Shown: positions 1 through 11,611 of the stretch, in pieces
Layout of the letters: each line of letters starts with the position of its first letter
Numbering within the stretch: the stretch's first letter is position 1
Notes under the pieces: model-generated
What the model was told of the DNA's origin: nothing
Seen by the model: the letters and a program-made list of their open reading frames with translations, nothing else
Database searches by the model: none
Assembly (NCBI GenBank): GCA_015680685.1
Contig: MNCI01034690.1
Span: 62,777-126,776 of the forward strand
Direction: 5' to 3'
Length of the DNA: 64,000 nt
DNA from: Gnetum montanum
Lineage: Eukaryota > Streptophyta > Gnetopsida > Gnetales > Gnetaceae
Program-made: the position numbers and the translations under genes

Positions 1-1389
1 TAAGTTAATTAAAGTTCATTAACAATATAAATTATTTCCCAAGAGTATCACTATCAATCTATAACATTATGAATAAATAAAAATTTTGAATTATAAAACT
101 TTACAAATTTGATGACATAATTATCAAGTAAATTGAATGATTTGAAACATTAAATCTACAAATGCTTAACATGAATAACCTAAGCTTTTATAAGGGATAC
201 CAAAAAGGCATAACAACTAATAATTTTTATGTTCTTTAAAGTAAATACAACATTTTAAAATGACACTATGATGATTCAATTAGCAAGGGGAGATGTTAAC
301 AATTGCACAATAAGGTGTTAGCTTAGGGGTAGGAGCCTTGGCATGGAAACCCATGGTAAGTTATATCCATGTATAACAATGCATTATAAACAAATAGTTC
401 TAATACATCCATGCATGAAAATGCATTATAAGCATTAAGATGGTAATTTAAAAAATCAAGGATCAAATCACTTGTAATCTTTATCATTTAACATATATTC
501 AATGGATGAATTAATAAAACATTATTGCAATACTATTTTTATGGACAATATTTTAAAAAATTAGATTATTGTTTACATGGATAATATCAACTAACATTAT
601 TCTAATAATTATTTCATGCATGCAATGAACCAAAATTATTATAATACATGAATGTATTAACTTATTATACATTAAATGTGACCCTTCTAGTACCAAAAAG
701 TTAACAATGATTCAAATGTTAATCTTAACTTTATCTTTCTTCTTTTGTTAATAAATGACAATGATTAAATTTTTTTATGGTCGAACTACTTACCTAACAC
801 CACCAACAATTTAACACCACCAACAATTCAACACACATCAGCCACTCTATGAGACGAGAAACCCAACACAAGACAAGCACAAAACTTGATCAAATAGTAG
901 AAGAGTAACTGCTCACCGATTTTACAATTGTCTTTCTATTTTTAATCTAACCCTACCGTGCCATGGCCGTTATATCTATGCATGCATCGTCATAAGGCAT
1001 TATTCACGATGGGCATATGTGGAGATGATGGCAATTCGGGCATGACCACGCATGATGGCATGTAATGCGGCCAGATAACATACTCGAGAGTCGCCCTGTG
1101 TTCGACTTTTCACTAACTTTCCATGAGTGGAAGAGTGCACAGCTTGAGCATCCGCACTCTGCAAAAATTTCTCCGTCTGGTGTCTGTTTGTAGCGCAAAT
1201 TGGACTTGTTTCTGCTTGCTTAATCATTGGCGATCGGACATTTTCAGGCCAAGCGGCTGATCTGCGTGTCGTCTTCGGATATTTCTTTCTTTCGCAAATT
1301 AGGGTAAGTCTCGAGCCTGCTCTAGTCTGCTCTAGTCCGAGACACTTGGATCGACCTTTCCTTATTAGCAAGAAAGCAAGCAAGCAAAA
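1..1389. other. AT-rich region upstream of the MADS exon
   Basis: No coding region was recognised. Up to about position 900 the DNA is strongly AT-rich and low in complexity. From about 950 to 1389 base composition becomes more balanced, as expected for the 5' flank of a gene. An RY-type CATGCATG word lies near 980. A GGGTAAGT word at 1302-1309 could be the donor of a 5'-UTR intron, but no acceptor or TATA box could be assigned. Minus-strand reading frames in 1000-1587 run through this flank and antisense to the MADS exon, and look like chance frames. Confidence 0.5.
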
Positions 1390-1508
1390 ATGGTGCGCAA
1401 AAAGACGCAGATGAAGAAGGCATATGAACTCTCCATTCTCTGCGATGCCGAGGTCGGCCTTATAATTTTCTCGCGGCGCGGCAAGCTGTACGAGTTCGCC
1501 AATCCTAG
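1390..1508 (+). CDS. MADS-box (TM3/SOC1-like) first exon with a 21-codon internal deletion
   Basis: Seen: an ATG at 1390 opens a 119-nt exon ending at a good splice donor (AG|GTACGC, 1507-1514). Its first eight residues, MVRKKTQM, match the start of seed-plant TM3/SOC1-type MADS proteins. It then jumps to [20 protein letters not shown] and ends [11 protein letters not shown], the normal end of MIKC exon 1. Known: such exons are usually about 182 nt and encode a MADS domain of about 60 residues. Here exactly 63 nt (21 codons) are missing, covering the basic RQVTF-SKRR helix that grips CArG-box DNA, while the dimerisation half stays in frame. The cut sits at AAG/AAG microhomology. Inference: the product could not bind DNA normally, so this is a pseudogene, a decoy allele, or an exon whose missing part lies elsewhere. 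I-, K- and C-domain exons were not found in the window. Confidence 0.8.
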
Positions 1509-1780
1509 GTACGCACAGGAAAAAGAAGCTTCGCCTGTCCGTTGAGCTTTCTTTACTTACTTCCTTAGAGATGTTCATTTTCTTCACGGCGCATTGTTTC
1601 TTTCAGCTGTCATCAAGTTATGCATATTTTGATTACTTTCTGATCGAAATGGTGTCAAAACTGCACTTGAATCGATTTGTTTAGCAATCGGCAACAGACA
1701 TCTCTCAAACACGTAATAGAACTTGAGAAGCTAAGCGTTAGGATTCTTCTTTATGCTTTTCAGCTATCTGTGTATTTTTC

Positions 1781-1860
1781 TCATTATAGGTTTAGGGTTT
1801 CAGCGTAGTTTTGCTCATTACAGGTTTAGGGTTTCAGCGTAGTTTTGCTGATTACAGGTT
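1781..1860 (+). repeat. 34-bp tandem duplication carrying a telo-box
   Basis: Copies at 1781-1814 and 1815-1848 are near identical (TCATTAYAGG start), with a partial third copy at 1849-1860. Each full copy contains GGTTTAGGGTTT, the plant telo-box word (AAACCCTAA on the other strand). Telo-boxes occur in 5' regions and first introns of many plant genes. Here the duplication lies about 270 bp into the putative first MADS intron. Confidence 0.75.
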
Positions 1861-2291
1861 GCGTTAACAGTTTTTTTTCGACAATAAAACGCGGCATTGC
1901 GAATTTGGTTCAAGGAAATACTGGCCAATCGCGTTTGTTCTAGGGCTTACCATTTGCTAACTCACGTAATCGGTCCGATCCCTCTCGTTTTGCTCTGTAT
2001 TGTCAATACTAAAGTGTACCTCTGATAGCGTGGATCATGAATTTAAAAGTGGTGTAACTATACGGAGCCCAAGTCTTGCCGACAATTGCGTACTTTTTCT
2101 TTGCCCTCAACTCTGTGATGCAGTACTCGGTTCTGACAGCGTCGTTCAGGTTTACTTAGTAAAATACTTGCTCCTCGATTGGGACGTTAACCTTAGCACA
2201 TAATTATCATATTCGGTTTATTATATATTCAACTAAGCAGAATCCTCGCTCCTTGCAAATCCTTTACACGCTACGATGTTACATGTTCTGC

Positions 2292-2343
2292 AATTTTATG
2301 AACTGTGGATTTTCTCCAATTTTATGACCTGTGGATTTTCTCC
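2292..2343. repeat. 26-bp tandem duplication
   Basis: Copies at 2292-2317 and 2318-2343 differ by one base (GAACTG versus GACCTG) and both end ATTTTCTCC. No function is suggested. Confidence 0.8.
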
Positions 2344-3372
2344 ATTACCGGCCACTGCAGCTACGCTTAAACGCCAGGCGCGGTACCAGAAACCTTACAG
2401 CTTCCTCCAAATCATATGTTAGAATAGTTCATAATTAAACTTTTGAGATTTAAAAATCATGGATATGAATGAACGTTTTTCCAAATTCCTCGGCAGGGCT
2501 TAGAGACTTACATGTGCCTTATCATACAAAGTATATTCCTCGGAAACTGTAGGCTATAGTGATCTCTCTAATTGGTTTCATCGCTGCAGCCGTCGTTAAT
2601 TGCACTATTCTATTCCATGATTTAGTTTAATTGAAATTTTAAATGGATATTTTTTTTTAGTTTGCTCAGGTTCCTGTCCACGTAGGATAATCGTAATCGT
2701 AAACTACATTCAGACAGTAACGTTATGGTATGGAACAAAAATTAACGGCAATCAATTTACCAAATGTCACACAATAGGATGCACAAAAAATTTCTGTTTG
2801 GTTTCCCCATATACAAACTTCAATTTGATCAAGGGATAACCAGAAAAAGCAAAATTATTTGGTTAACCAGTGAAAGCCGTATTTTTAAGGATTACATAAT
2901 TGAACCAAGATTCTTTTCAACTATTCTTTATTCATTGTTGTTTCAAATATATTAATTGTTATTCTTTTCAAATAAATCAATTTCTTATTATTGTTTCAAT
3001 ATTGATTAAGGGGCCCTTAAGATAGTTTGGGAGGTAGGGGAAGTAGGGAATAGTTTGAAATTGAGCAGAGGAAGGTCCTTTATTTTATTTTATTTTATTT
3101 TTTGTTTTTTTAAAAGAATACATACCATATATATATAGTCAAATTAGAACTTTATAATCCAATATATGGAGCTTCCAAATGAAGAGTTCTATCACTAGGT
3201 TAACACTTCATTAGTAGTTTAGAATTGAGATATTTGCAAAGTACCTTCCTAGAATCATCAAAGATATTTGCTATCAAACTAAAGGTTCAGAAATCATAAA
3301 TAATTACAACTAAAAACCAAATAATCAAGAGAATATTTTGATCTTTGTAATAAAAAATTTGAGTAATATAAT

Positions 3373-3590
3373 TGATGAGCAGTGGGTATGTCCCATGCCC
3401 AACCATATAATTTAGCCATATCTAGTAAACTTTTTTGTAATCCATGGATAGGCTAGGCTAAGCGTCTAGAGTAGTTGAGGCGATTGTAGGTCACTATCTT
3501 TCATTTCACACTTGTAGTGGGCTCTAGTCATATGATTATGTGTGATTGAGGCATATGATAATGAAATTGCCGATTATTGCTAAAAATAGA
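3373..3590 (-). mobile_element. LTR fragment, same family as the LTR at 5953
   Basis: The segment starts TGATGAGCAG, followed shortly by CCCATGCCCAACCATA, matching the first 35 bases of the LTR at 5953. Further similarity follows (GATTGAGGCATATGAT here, GATTGAGGCAAATGAT near 6135). The rest of an LTR is missing or too diverged. It is best read as an older solo or truncated copy of the Athila-like family, which is oriented on the minus strand in this window. Confidence 0.5.
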
Positions 3591-3660
3591 AAAACATACA
3601 AGAGAAGACATCTAAGGTGAATAATAAAATTTTTGTATAGTTAATGAATTTTTCTTCTTT

Positions 3661-4153
3661 GAGGTAAAAATAGGCTTATTCAAAATGAAAAATGGAAAAG
3701 CTATTAGAATAGATTACATTCCTGTTGAACCTTGAAAAGCATTTAGAAATATAAAGGTTTCATGGTTGAGACATTTATTTAACAAAATTTTAAAAGATGG
3801 AGAAATGCTTAAAAATTGGAGAAAAATACTTTATTTCCATATACAAGAATAAAGAAGATGTGCAAACTTGTGCAAATTCTAAAGGGATCAAGTTAATGAG
3901 CCATATTATAAAACTTTGGGAAAGGATTAGAGAGCAACATCTTTGAATTGAATAAACAATATTAGAAACTCAATATAAATTCATGTATAAAAGATCTACT
4001 ATAGAGGCTATTTTCTTAATAAAATAATTAATAAAGAAATTTAGTAAACATAGAGAAAATCTACATATGATCTTCATTGGTTAAGAAAAAGCATATGATA
4101 AAGTACTTATAGATATTATTTCATGGGCCTTGTGGATGAAAAACATCCTTGAT
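3661..4153 (+). mobile_element. Decayed LINE (L1-type) reverse-transcriptase relic
   Basis: Conceptual translation with frameshifts and stops gives pieces typical of plant LINE RT: WKAFRNIKVSWLRHLFNKI, then GIKLMSHIIKLWERI, then YKFMYKRSTIEAIFLI, and finally EKAYDKV in the position of the DLEKAYDKV motif. The order and spacing match the L1-clade RT finger and palm. The piece covers about 160 codons and has no endonuclease, RNase H or poly(A) tail attached. Several stops show it is dead. The element outside 3661-4153 could not be traced in the surrounding AT-rich DNA. Confidence 0.65.
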
Positions 4154-5952
4154 AAATATATTAAAGTGACATTCATACTTCACTAAGTTCTTACTGAACT
4201 CAACTATAAATTGACATTTGTACTTCATTAAGTCATTTTTTACTTAATTTCATTATGCTTACAAATTAGATCTCATAAGATTTTCTTCTTTTATTCCATT
4301 GTAACCTTCTAGATGACCTTCTCTTATTATTTAAGAAACTGTACTAAGCTACAAATGGCACAACCTAGATCTTCACTTCTTCTTTAAGAAACTATATGTT
4401 GTGTTGCAATGATATACTCATTATCTCTTGCAATACAAATTCATCTATCCTATGAATAGAACTGAGTACTTCTTGTTCTCCTTAATGTACCATTTAGAAA
4501 TATGGGAATCCTCTTTTTTTTGCTGTAAACATTATGTGCTAGCATTTACTTTTATACCTTCCTCTCCTACAAACTTCATATTTTGCTAAAGCTTTTCATT
4601 GCTACATTGATTCCTTATGCTATTTTAAGTTCAAGTATAGATATTGAAAATGGTGTAAATATTACTAAGGTTGGAACTATCCTCCCTACTAATAATTAAT
4701 TTTCCTCTTTGGTTTTTTTTTTTCAAAGCATCTATTGTAAGATAGTTCACTTGAGTAGATCACTAGCTTGAAACTTGAATTATTAGATAGGTAATGTAAA
4801 ATTTAAATAAACATATATTGTAAAGTAAGATCAATAACTCATTATTTAGATCCATTCGTAAGAAAAATAAAGTATCTTATTTATAAAAGCATTATTGAAA
4901 AGAGACAACATAGAATCCTATATAACTAGTATGTAATCCCACACTTTGAGAAGCAATTTCCTTTAGGGAAAGCAAATTTTATTAGAACTAATTTCTTGTA
5001 AGTGTTTTTCTTACCATTACATAGATCAATTAAAATCAATGCTAAAATAAACATATGTAAAAATGATTAGATATACTTGTGAAAATGTTTTAATTCTAAT
5101 AAGTCATATAATATTTAGATATGCCATTGTTTATGAATTCTCAATAAAATAATTATGTCTTGATCCATATTTTTTTAATGTCTTAATGTATTATACTTTA
5201 AATATCTATTTCCTCTCAATTTTCCCATTTTATCATCTTATTTCATGTATTGTCTCATCTAACAAGGAGAGAGAAAAAAACACTTAGAATCCACATATAT
5301 GAAATAAGTTACTTATGTTACATTTCCCAAACTACAAATCTTATTGCACTTATTATCTAAGGTTTGCTAAGGTATAAGTTTCTATATCCACAACTCTTCA
5401 ATTACCAATATTATAAATTATTATTAGTGGAACAGTGAAGACCATTTTTAAGATATGAAAAGAAAATATTCTTAATAATGAAATTAAAAAAAATTAATTA
5501 CCTTCATAGATTTGTTGAAGTAGTTCAATTTCAACAATTTTTATACATAATGGATTATTTGAATCCATTGTATGCTTAAATAATATGTTTTTTATTATCG
5601 TAAACAAATTCTGAGAATTATAAAGATTGAACAAGTAGATTAAGGTCTACAACATAATGGTTTAAATTAAAAAAATGAAAAGAATAAAAATAAAATAAAT
5701 GTGAAAATTTAATTAGACATAATATTGCTATTTACTTTAATGTGTGAGCAGGGACCATTGAGAACTTTTCACATATGCATGCAAAAGAATCTTATTCTAG
5801 AAATTATATATTTTTTATCCTTTCAAGTTGAAATACCTTCTCTCATACTCTTATAGACACCTTCAAAATTTTTTTATTTTTTACACTTTGATTAATTCAA
5901 AATTTATTGCTACATGGGATGCTACTGATCTATGTCCAAAGTTATTGCTAAG
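4154..5952. other. AT-rich non-coding region
   Basis: No gene, RNA or clear repeat was recognised. Composition is strongly AT-rich, with many A/T runs. It may contain further decayed retroelement sequence, but nothing that could be aligned by eye. Confidence 0.5.
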
Positions 5953-6814
5953 TGATGAGAGGCAAGGTACCCCTATGCCCAACCATACGAATCACGGGCG
6001 TTCATGCACGACTCGGTCAAATTCCGTAGATTGCAAGCACTTGCATACATAGAACTCTAGCTAGCAAAACCTTAGCTAGAATAGTTGTTGTCTTCCCAAC
6101 TTCACTTGTGATATTCTAAACTGACGGTTAAGTGAGATTGAGGCAAATGATTTTTATTGGTTTTCCCTTTTATCTTTTAAGGTCTAATTCTTTAATTGTA
6201 GAAAATGGAAAGTTGTGTAATTTATAATTGTTCTACTCTATCGCTTAACTCTTCCTAGCATAAGCAACTGATCCCATCTTTTGTGCATATCTAAGCATAC
6301 CCTAACCACTACTGGGTTACCAAACGTTAAGCGTCACTAGGTTACCAAGTGTTTGATATATGTTCAAGATGGTTGTCCCTATGGTTCTCATAAAATATGA
6401 AAGGACAATAACAATAAAAGCTTCTGGAATTATTAAAGCGTTGAAATATTAGACTATTAAATGCTTAAGTGATTAAATCCAAATGCTACAAGGAATGCTC
6501 AAAAAGCTCGTCTTTATTATTGGTCACGCCAATGAGCTCAGGTACATTAGCGCTCGAATAAAGAGCCGTACACCTTTCTCACACCTACTGCAGGCACTTG
6601 GAAAATATTCTAACTTACACAAAAACAAACTGCAAAGGCTTCGCTACAACTACCAAAAAGATGCCATAAATGCTATAGGTGCACGCATATTTATAGCAAG
6701 AGACAAACTCTGCATTAACAGGATGGATATGTTGACAGGGTCACGTCAACATGGCTACCTCAACGAGGCTCCATTAACGTACCCTAGTCGACGTATCAAT
6801 TGAACAATTCATCA
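5953..6814 (-). mobile_element. Athila-like LTR (3' LTR of unit A), 862 bp
   Basis: The LTR begins TGATGAG and ends TTCATCA, so its termini form the inverted repeat TGATGA/TCATCA. On the minus strand it is preceded by a polypurine tract and reads TGATGAAT into U3. The first 32 bases are the same as the stubs at 18117 and 28858, which adjoin primer binding sites. That proves this is the LTR family of the tandem units. This is the only full-length copy in the window, so LTR-LTR dating is not possible here. The open frame at 6483-6803 inside it is taken as non-coding. Confidence 0.85.
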
Positions 6815-6827
6815 TACCCCCACAACT
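6815..6827 (-). other. Polypurine tract of unit A
   Basis: Read on the minus strand the bases just before the LTR are GTTGTGGGGGTA, a G-rich polypurine tract directly abutting TGATGAAT. This is the expected plus-strand primer site of an LTR element. Confidence 0.7.
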
Positions 6828-7361
6828 GAGTGAAAACTTGTTGTCGAGTTTATTACAATTTGGAAGGTATGGAGTTATTGACAATACACATGATAAAACA
6901 CATTTACATACACATTGACTCTATTAACATATTAAGTACCCCAGTGTACAGCAAAATAAATTACAAAATTGTGGTGTTCACGGATAATGAAATTGAACCC
7001 CCTGACAACCATAGATTCTCAACCTTGTCGAAATGCTGAAGTTGCTAGAGAAGGTCATACGGTTCCTAGTGGTGGTGGTTCTGACAGGCCTTCGCTAGCT
7101 TCTAGTGTACATGGCGGTTGAGGTGTTGATGATGGTTGTCCTACAGCCGTTGCAAATTCTGGAGGTAATCAAAAAGCCTTGAACAAAGCCCTCATCTTCT
7201 CCTCTTTATTTCTAGGATCGTTCATAGTCCAGGCAGCTTCACCGATGTGTGTTGGGATGGGAACATCCCAAGGTCATGGAAGTGCAGGAAAGAGTTCCTT
7301 CAAATTGACAAACCAAGAAATGAATTATTTTCATTCGATATTGAATGCTCGGATTGATGTC
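6828..7361 (-). other. 3' untranslated region of unit A
   Basis: About 0.5 kb between the ORF3 end and the polypurine tract. It is present only in unit A: units B and C lost the equivalent of 5985-7315 through the LTR-stub fusion. A plus-strand frame at 7179-7376 looks superficially like a signal peptide but starts with TTG and lies antisense to the element. Confidence 0.55.
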
Positions 7362-9976
7362 TGCAGTTGTTGGTAGTCGTTCATTCATCGGCCCAAGTTC
7401 TCTGCAACCACACGTTGTCCTTCAAAATGGGTGCGAAGAACTTCAAGTTCCACATTTGCTATTTCTAACTTTTGTTTTATCTCTTTATGCATTTAGAACT
7501 CACCCTTGTATAAAGAATACGAGGTGGCCACTTACTTTTCCAAGTCAAACCGCGGCCTTCCAGCTGTTAGCATAGCCAGATTTGCATAACAAAGATTGAC
7601 TAACTTCAAGTATTCTGTCATTTCTTCAATTTGTAGCTCTTTGAGGTGGATCTTAGCCTGCAAGCCATTGAAGATGGGCTGCCACACCTCACCTCCTTCC
7701 TGGAGCTGCTGGAGTGCTTGGTTCATTTTAGCCTTTATGACTTGAATCTCTTTTTCATTTACTTCTTTTTGCAATCCCACCTGGTTCCTATAGTGATTTT
7801 CAACTTGTTCAAACTTAAAGGCCTCATTTTTCCAAGTAGCGATTTCAATTTCTGATTTTTGTCACAACGCTCAAACTTCCTCCATTGACAGATTATGATT
7901 TTTAGCTGTCAATCTCCTCACATCAGTGTTTACCCTGGCTAGCTCCTTCTATACTTGATGGATGAAGTATTTCATGTGTTAATTCTCAGGATTGCGTAGG
8001 TGATGAACTTCTATGATTAGCCTGACATTCTCCTAGCAAACCTCTGCCAAGTCCTTATTTAGATGGTAAGCATGGGCATCTATTAAGAACTTGTCAAAGA
8101 TTGTCGACTCTCACTCACCCTCAACCGTCTAAAGTTTGGTTTGAAGTTGTTGAAAAGCTTCATCCTTGGTGAGTTCATAGTTGAGGAGAGCTGGATCAGC
8201 AATTTGGGCACTTAATTGGGCAACTTCCACTGTCAAGCGTTGATGATTCGCTTCTGCCACTTTAAGTTACCCTTCCAAGATGAGGCACTTGCCCCTTGCA
8301 AAGAGCAGCTCTGACTGGGTCGTAGTAATGTTCTCCAGAAGATCAAAGATACCCAGAAGTGGTTTCTTGGTTCCCACCAATCAGTCCAATAACTCTTCAT
8401 GTTGGGCTGCGTTGATTCTGCTACGTGAAGTTCCTATGGATGTCGAACTCTCCAAGTCCATGTACAGCTGGTACAGGAACCATAGATGCATTAAGAGCCA
8501 TAGCAATTATGTCAGCAACCACTTCAGCCACAACTTCTTATCCCTGGTGTTGCATTACTAGGATAGTCGCCCCCTCTCCATCCTCCAAGTGCACCGAAAA
8601 AGCAACAGCATTTCCTAAAATTTCAAGAAATAATTGTTGGGTGGACACTATTACTTCTTGGATACTCGAGTCAGTTCTAGCAAGCACTTGTGTTCAGGCA
8701 ACAAAAAACATTGGCCCTGCTCTCTCTAGCAGACTCATCAATCAAGCCACTTGCTCAAGATGGCTCATCACTGGGCGATAGACTAAAGGGTCTTTTCCTC
8801 CACCAATTCCTACTAATCGCTCTTCTTGGCTTAAGAGCAATTGTCAAATCTCACATATGTGTTCTGCAATTGTCTACGAGCCCGACCTTGTTGTTTACGC
8901 ATGCGGTAGAGGTGGTTGTTGCTCTTCCCTAAGTTATGTTGTGGCCGGAGTCTTGTCCTACATAATCTCCCTCCATAAGGCAATTGGGGCATGATGAAGT
9001 GTGTCATTGACGTATTATGCTATCCCTGCCTGTTTGCACAATTTTTTGATTAGGCAAGGAAAGGGTAGAGTTCATCTTCCACGTTCATTTTCAACAAATC
9101 TCTTCTCAATCTCCAAGAAAAGCAACTGTGGAAGGTTGATGGGGAACTTTCTACTTAGAGCAGCACATGCACAAGCAAAGAAGATAGTGATTTGGATTCA
9201 AGTGGTAAGATGCAATTTTTGAATAAATCCTCTCTGCGGTGGTTAGGGTGCCAAACTCCTGGCGTTCTACCCCATAGCACCACCTAATCCACTCTCCTTT
9301 TACCTCGAGGTCTGCTTGTTTGGGAATCTTCGCCACATCAGCTTTGGTCTCTGGCAATCCTAGATCTTGTGCAATTACTTCAGCAAAGTAAGAGACATTA
9401 ATGTCTTTGATTCTTACTCTGGACCCCGGTTGCCGATTCGTCCAGAAGAGGTAAGTTTCTACTAGGTACCATTCACCACTGGATGTGATGATTGCCCACA
9501 TAGGAGATTTTTGCAATTGGGTTTTAACCTCTTCTGATGCATTCTCTAGAAATAGTTTGAAGTTCAACTCTTGAAGGATCATTCGTTGCAGCTCCCTCGG
9601 CTTAATAGCAGCAATACAGGCCTGGGTCAGGGTGACCTCAAGCTGCAGCACTACCACCGGAGTCTTGTCCCTTCGCGATTGTTCACTGGGGACATCCTCT
9701 CTAAGAATCTAATGAACAGATTCCACGTTAGGTCCTTTGCGAAGGGGGCCAGTTGTGTGTGAGCCCTCTGCATGCTTTGGAGGTTGTGCACCTCATCCTC
9801 TTCCCATTCTCGGTCACGTGTCCCTTGGTTGGGATGGTCCTTCTCCCCTTGGATGCCTCAGTTTGGATGCCATCTATAGTCACAGCATAACCATAAATTA
9901 AAATGTGTATAAATTGCTCAAAATGGCAATCATACACCTTCTCATTTTGACCAAGCTTTGACAATGACACATGCAT
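7362..9976 (-). pseudogene. ORF3 (env-position protein) of unit A, degenerate
   Basis: ORF3 lies 3' of integrase, where Athila elements carry an env-like gene. Recognisable pieces from N to C terminus: 9976-9728 (starts MHVSLSKLGQNEKV); 9657-9151 in another frame (168 codons, with SSGEWYLVETYLFW, RVRIKDINVSYFAEVIAQDL and a W-rich GEWIRWCYGVERQEFGTL stretch); then a long Gln/Leu/Glu-rich coiled-coil part including 7780-7532 (VNEKEIQVIKAKMNQALQQL). The middle resembles the plant transposon-protein domain of env-like ORFs (family by recollection, PF20167-like). The C terminus matches unit B's NLAQRMNDYQQL, but unit A has lost the stop there (CAG). Frameshifts and stops make it non-coding now. 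No transmembrane segment or signal peptide was seen, so a true envelope role is unproven. Confidence 0.6.
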
Positions 9977-10050
9977 CCTATTAGGTTCCCCGAAGTGTAG
10001 TTGAGGGGTTAGAAAAATAATAAAACATAATGAGTTGCAATTTGTAGTTG

Positions 10051-10076
10051 TTTTTTCTTTTTTCTTTTTTCTTCTC
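10051..10076 (-). other. Purine-rich tract (minus strand) 75 bp upstream of ORF3
   Basis: The plus strand is pure T/C over 26 bases, so the minus strand is pure A/G. Athila/SIRE-type elements often have a second polypurine tract before their env-like ORF. Unit B has only an interrupted version (about 20917-20957), so this may be simple sequence. Confidence 0.35.
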
Positions 10077-11611
10077 TATCCCCTAAGAGGTGTTAAGTCT
10101 TTAATAATTATAATAATTATAGACCTCAACCCCCCATAATGAAGAGCATACCTTTAGTTGCGAAATGGTTGAAAGAATGGTTGGATTGGGACATGTGGTG
10201 GAAACATTTTGTGCTTGGAAAGAAGTGTTGGTATAGAGAAATGGAAAAACTCCCTTAGCATTGTGAACAAATGGACAAATTCCAAAGTAACAATGGGGGT
10301 ATATATAGAATTTTTTCCATGCGTCAACAAGGCTACATAACTGAGGCTACGTAAACATAAGGGGACGCATATACAAGGCCTAGTTGATGTAGTTGTGCTG
10401 TGAATGTTGACTTGCATTGAAAATTAAAGAAAAAGTCTAAAGTTGTAAATTGGGGCACAACATGGGGGTGATTCGAGGTCACAAAGACTAGAGAACAGTA
10501 TGAGCGAAAGAGGAAGGAAGATTGTAACTAGAAGAAGAGTCGAAATGAGGTGAATATCATTGTATGGAACTTTGCAAATGAGGGACCATGCGATGATTAG
10601 CATAGAAACAATCGACCAACCATATCAAGGGGATAGGAGATTAACAAATGAAACCAAAGGATATGCAAGTGGGTCCTCCCCATAGCAAGCGGTAGCCTCA
10701 GTAGCCCTTGCATATAATCAACATGGGAATTTGTGGGCCCCATAGTTAATTAATGGTGATCGTGAGTTGATACCCAAATCCATGAGAACTAGCCAAAGAA
10801 TTAGAAGTTCTAGCAAAGCAGGATAGACATTCAAGACATAGAATCGACAGTGAGGTGAATAATGGGAAGCAAATGATGAAGCAAAGAGGGAGTGAGATGA
10901 AATTCCTAATGTTGGTCACATGAAATCCCTTGTGAAGTATTTAATTAAGTGACCTGGTAGGATCCATCCTTAGTCCAGACCCAAAACCAACCACATTCAG
11001 TGACATCGCATCAATATTTGAAGACTAGTCCATCCCCTTGGGGCACAAGAATGCTCCCATAAACAACCACCACTCCAACATTAGTGAGTGAGAGGAAGTG
11101 AAAAATAGGTTGAGTTAGAGGGGAAAAAGCAAGTCCCATAACTAGTTCTTGTAGCCCATTAGAGGCGGTCTAAGGGGTGTGCTTTGAATCCTCTTTTTTT
11201 TCTAAGTGATGCGAACCACACTCGAATGCAAGGGAATAGAAAAGTACGAAGAATGTTGCATTCCCCTTGAAGTCACACCCTGTTCAAACTATTGGATCCT
11301 TCTCAAGTCTGGAAACTACACAAGTAATGAATTAATTAAAGTTGTTTTTAATTGAAATGGAGTGCATGTTTCCAAAATAAGGAAAACCATGGAGTGGGTG
11401 AGATGGGTGGATGACTTGGACTCACTGCTTGTTACATGAAATGAGAGTTCAATGTAACTGCCTAGAACAACAATGCAAAGGTGGGAGCTAGATATAATAG
11501 GTGGATTATATCATGCAACCCATTGTAAAGAGAAACAATTGCACCAGTACATCCAGTGACAATAAGATGGCTTATTAATGAAAAGTATAAAACAACTGGA
11601 AGATAAGCACA

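Larger units (their letters stand above)
1509..3372 (+). other. Putative MADS intron 1 / downstream non-coding DNA
   Basis: After the donor at 1509 no second MADS exon (I domain) or K-box exon could be recognised. Long first introns are usual in SOC1-like genes, so the region may be intron, or the gene may be truncated. It contains two perfect-period tandem duplications (listed separately) and T-rich stretches near 3080-3120. Open frames at 2000-2203 and 2764-2955 have no recognisable family and are taken as chance frames. Confidence 0.45.

Noticed and set aside
1000-1587. 195-aa minus-strand ORF
   Set aside because: It runs antisense through the MADS exon and its flank, has no recognisable domain, and the sense strand has a clear MADS exon with a splice donor.
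7179-7376. Plus-strand ORF that looks like a secreted protein with a signal peptide
   Set aside because: It starts with TTG, not ATG, and lies antisense to the end of ORF3 and across its 3' flank; the hydrophobic start is a chance product.
8280-9222. Several plus-strand ORFs of 73-118 aa
   Set aside because: They are antisense shadows of ORF3, whose minus-strand frames show coiled-coil and domain structure and are repeated in unit B.
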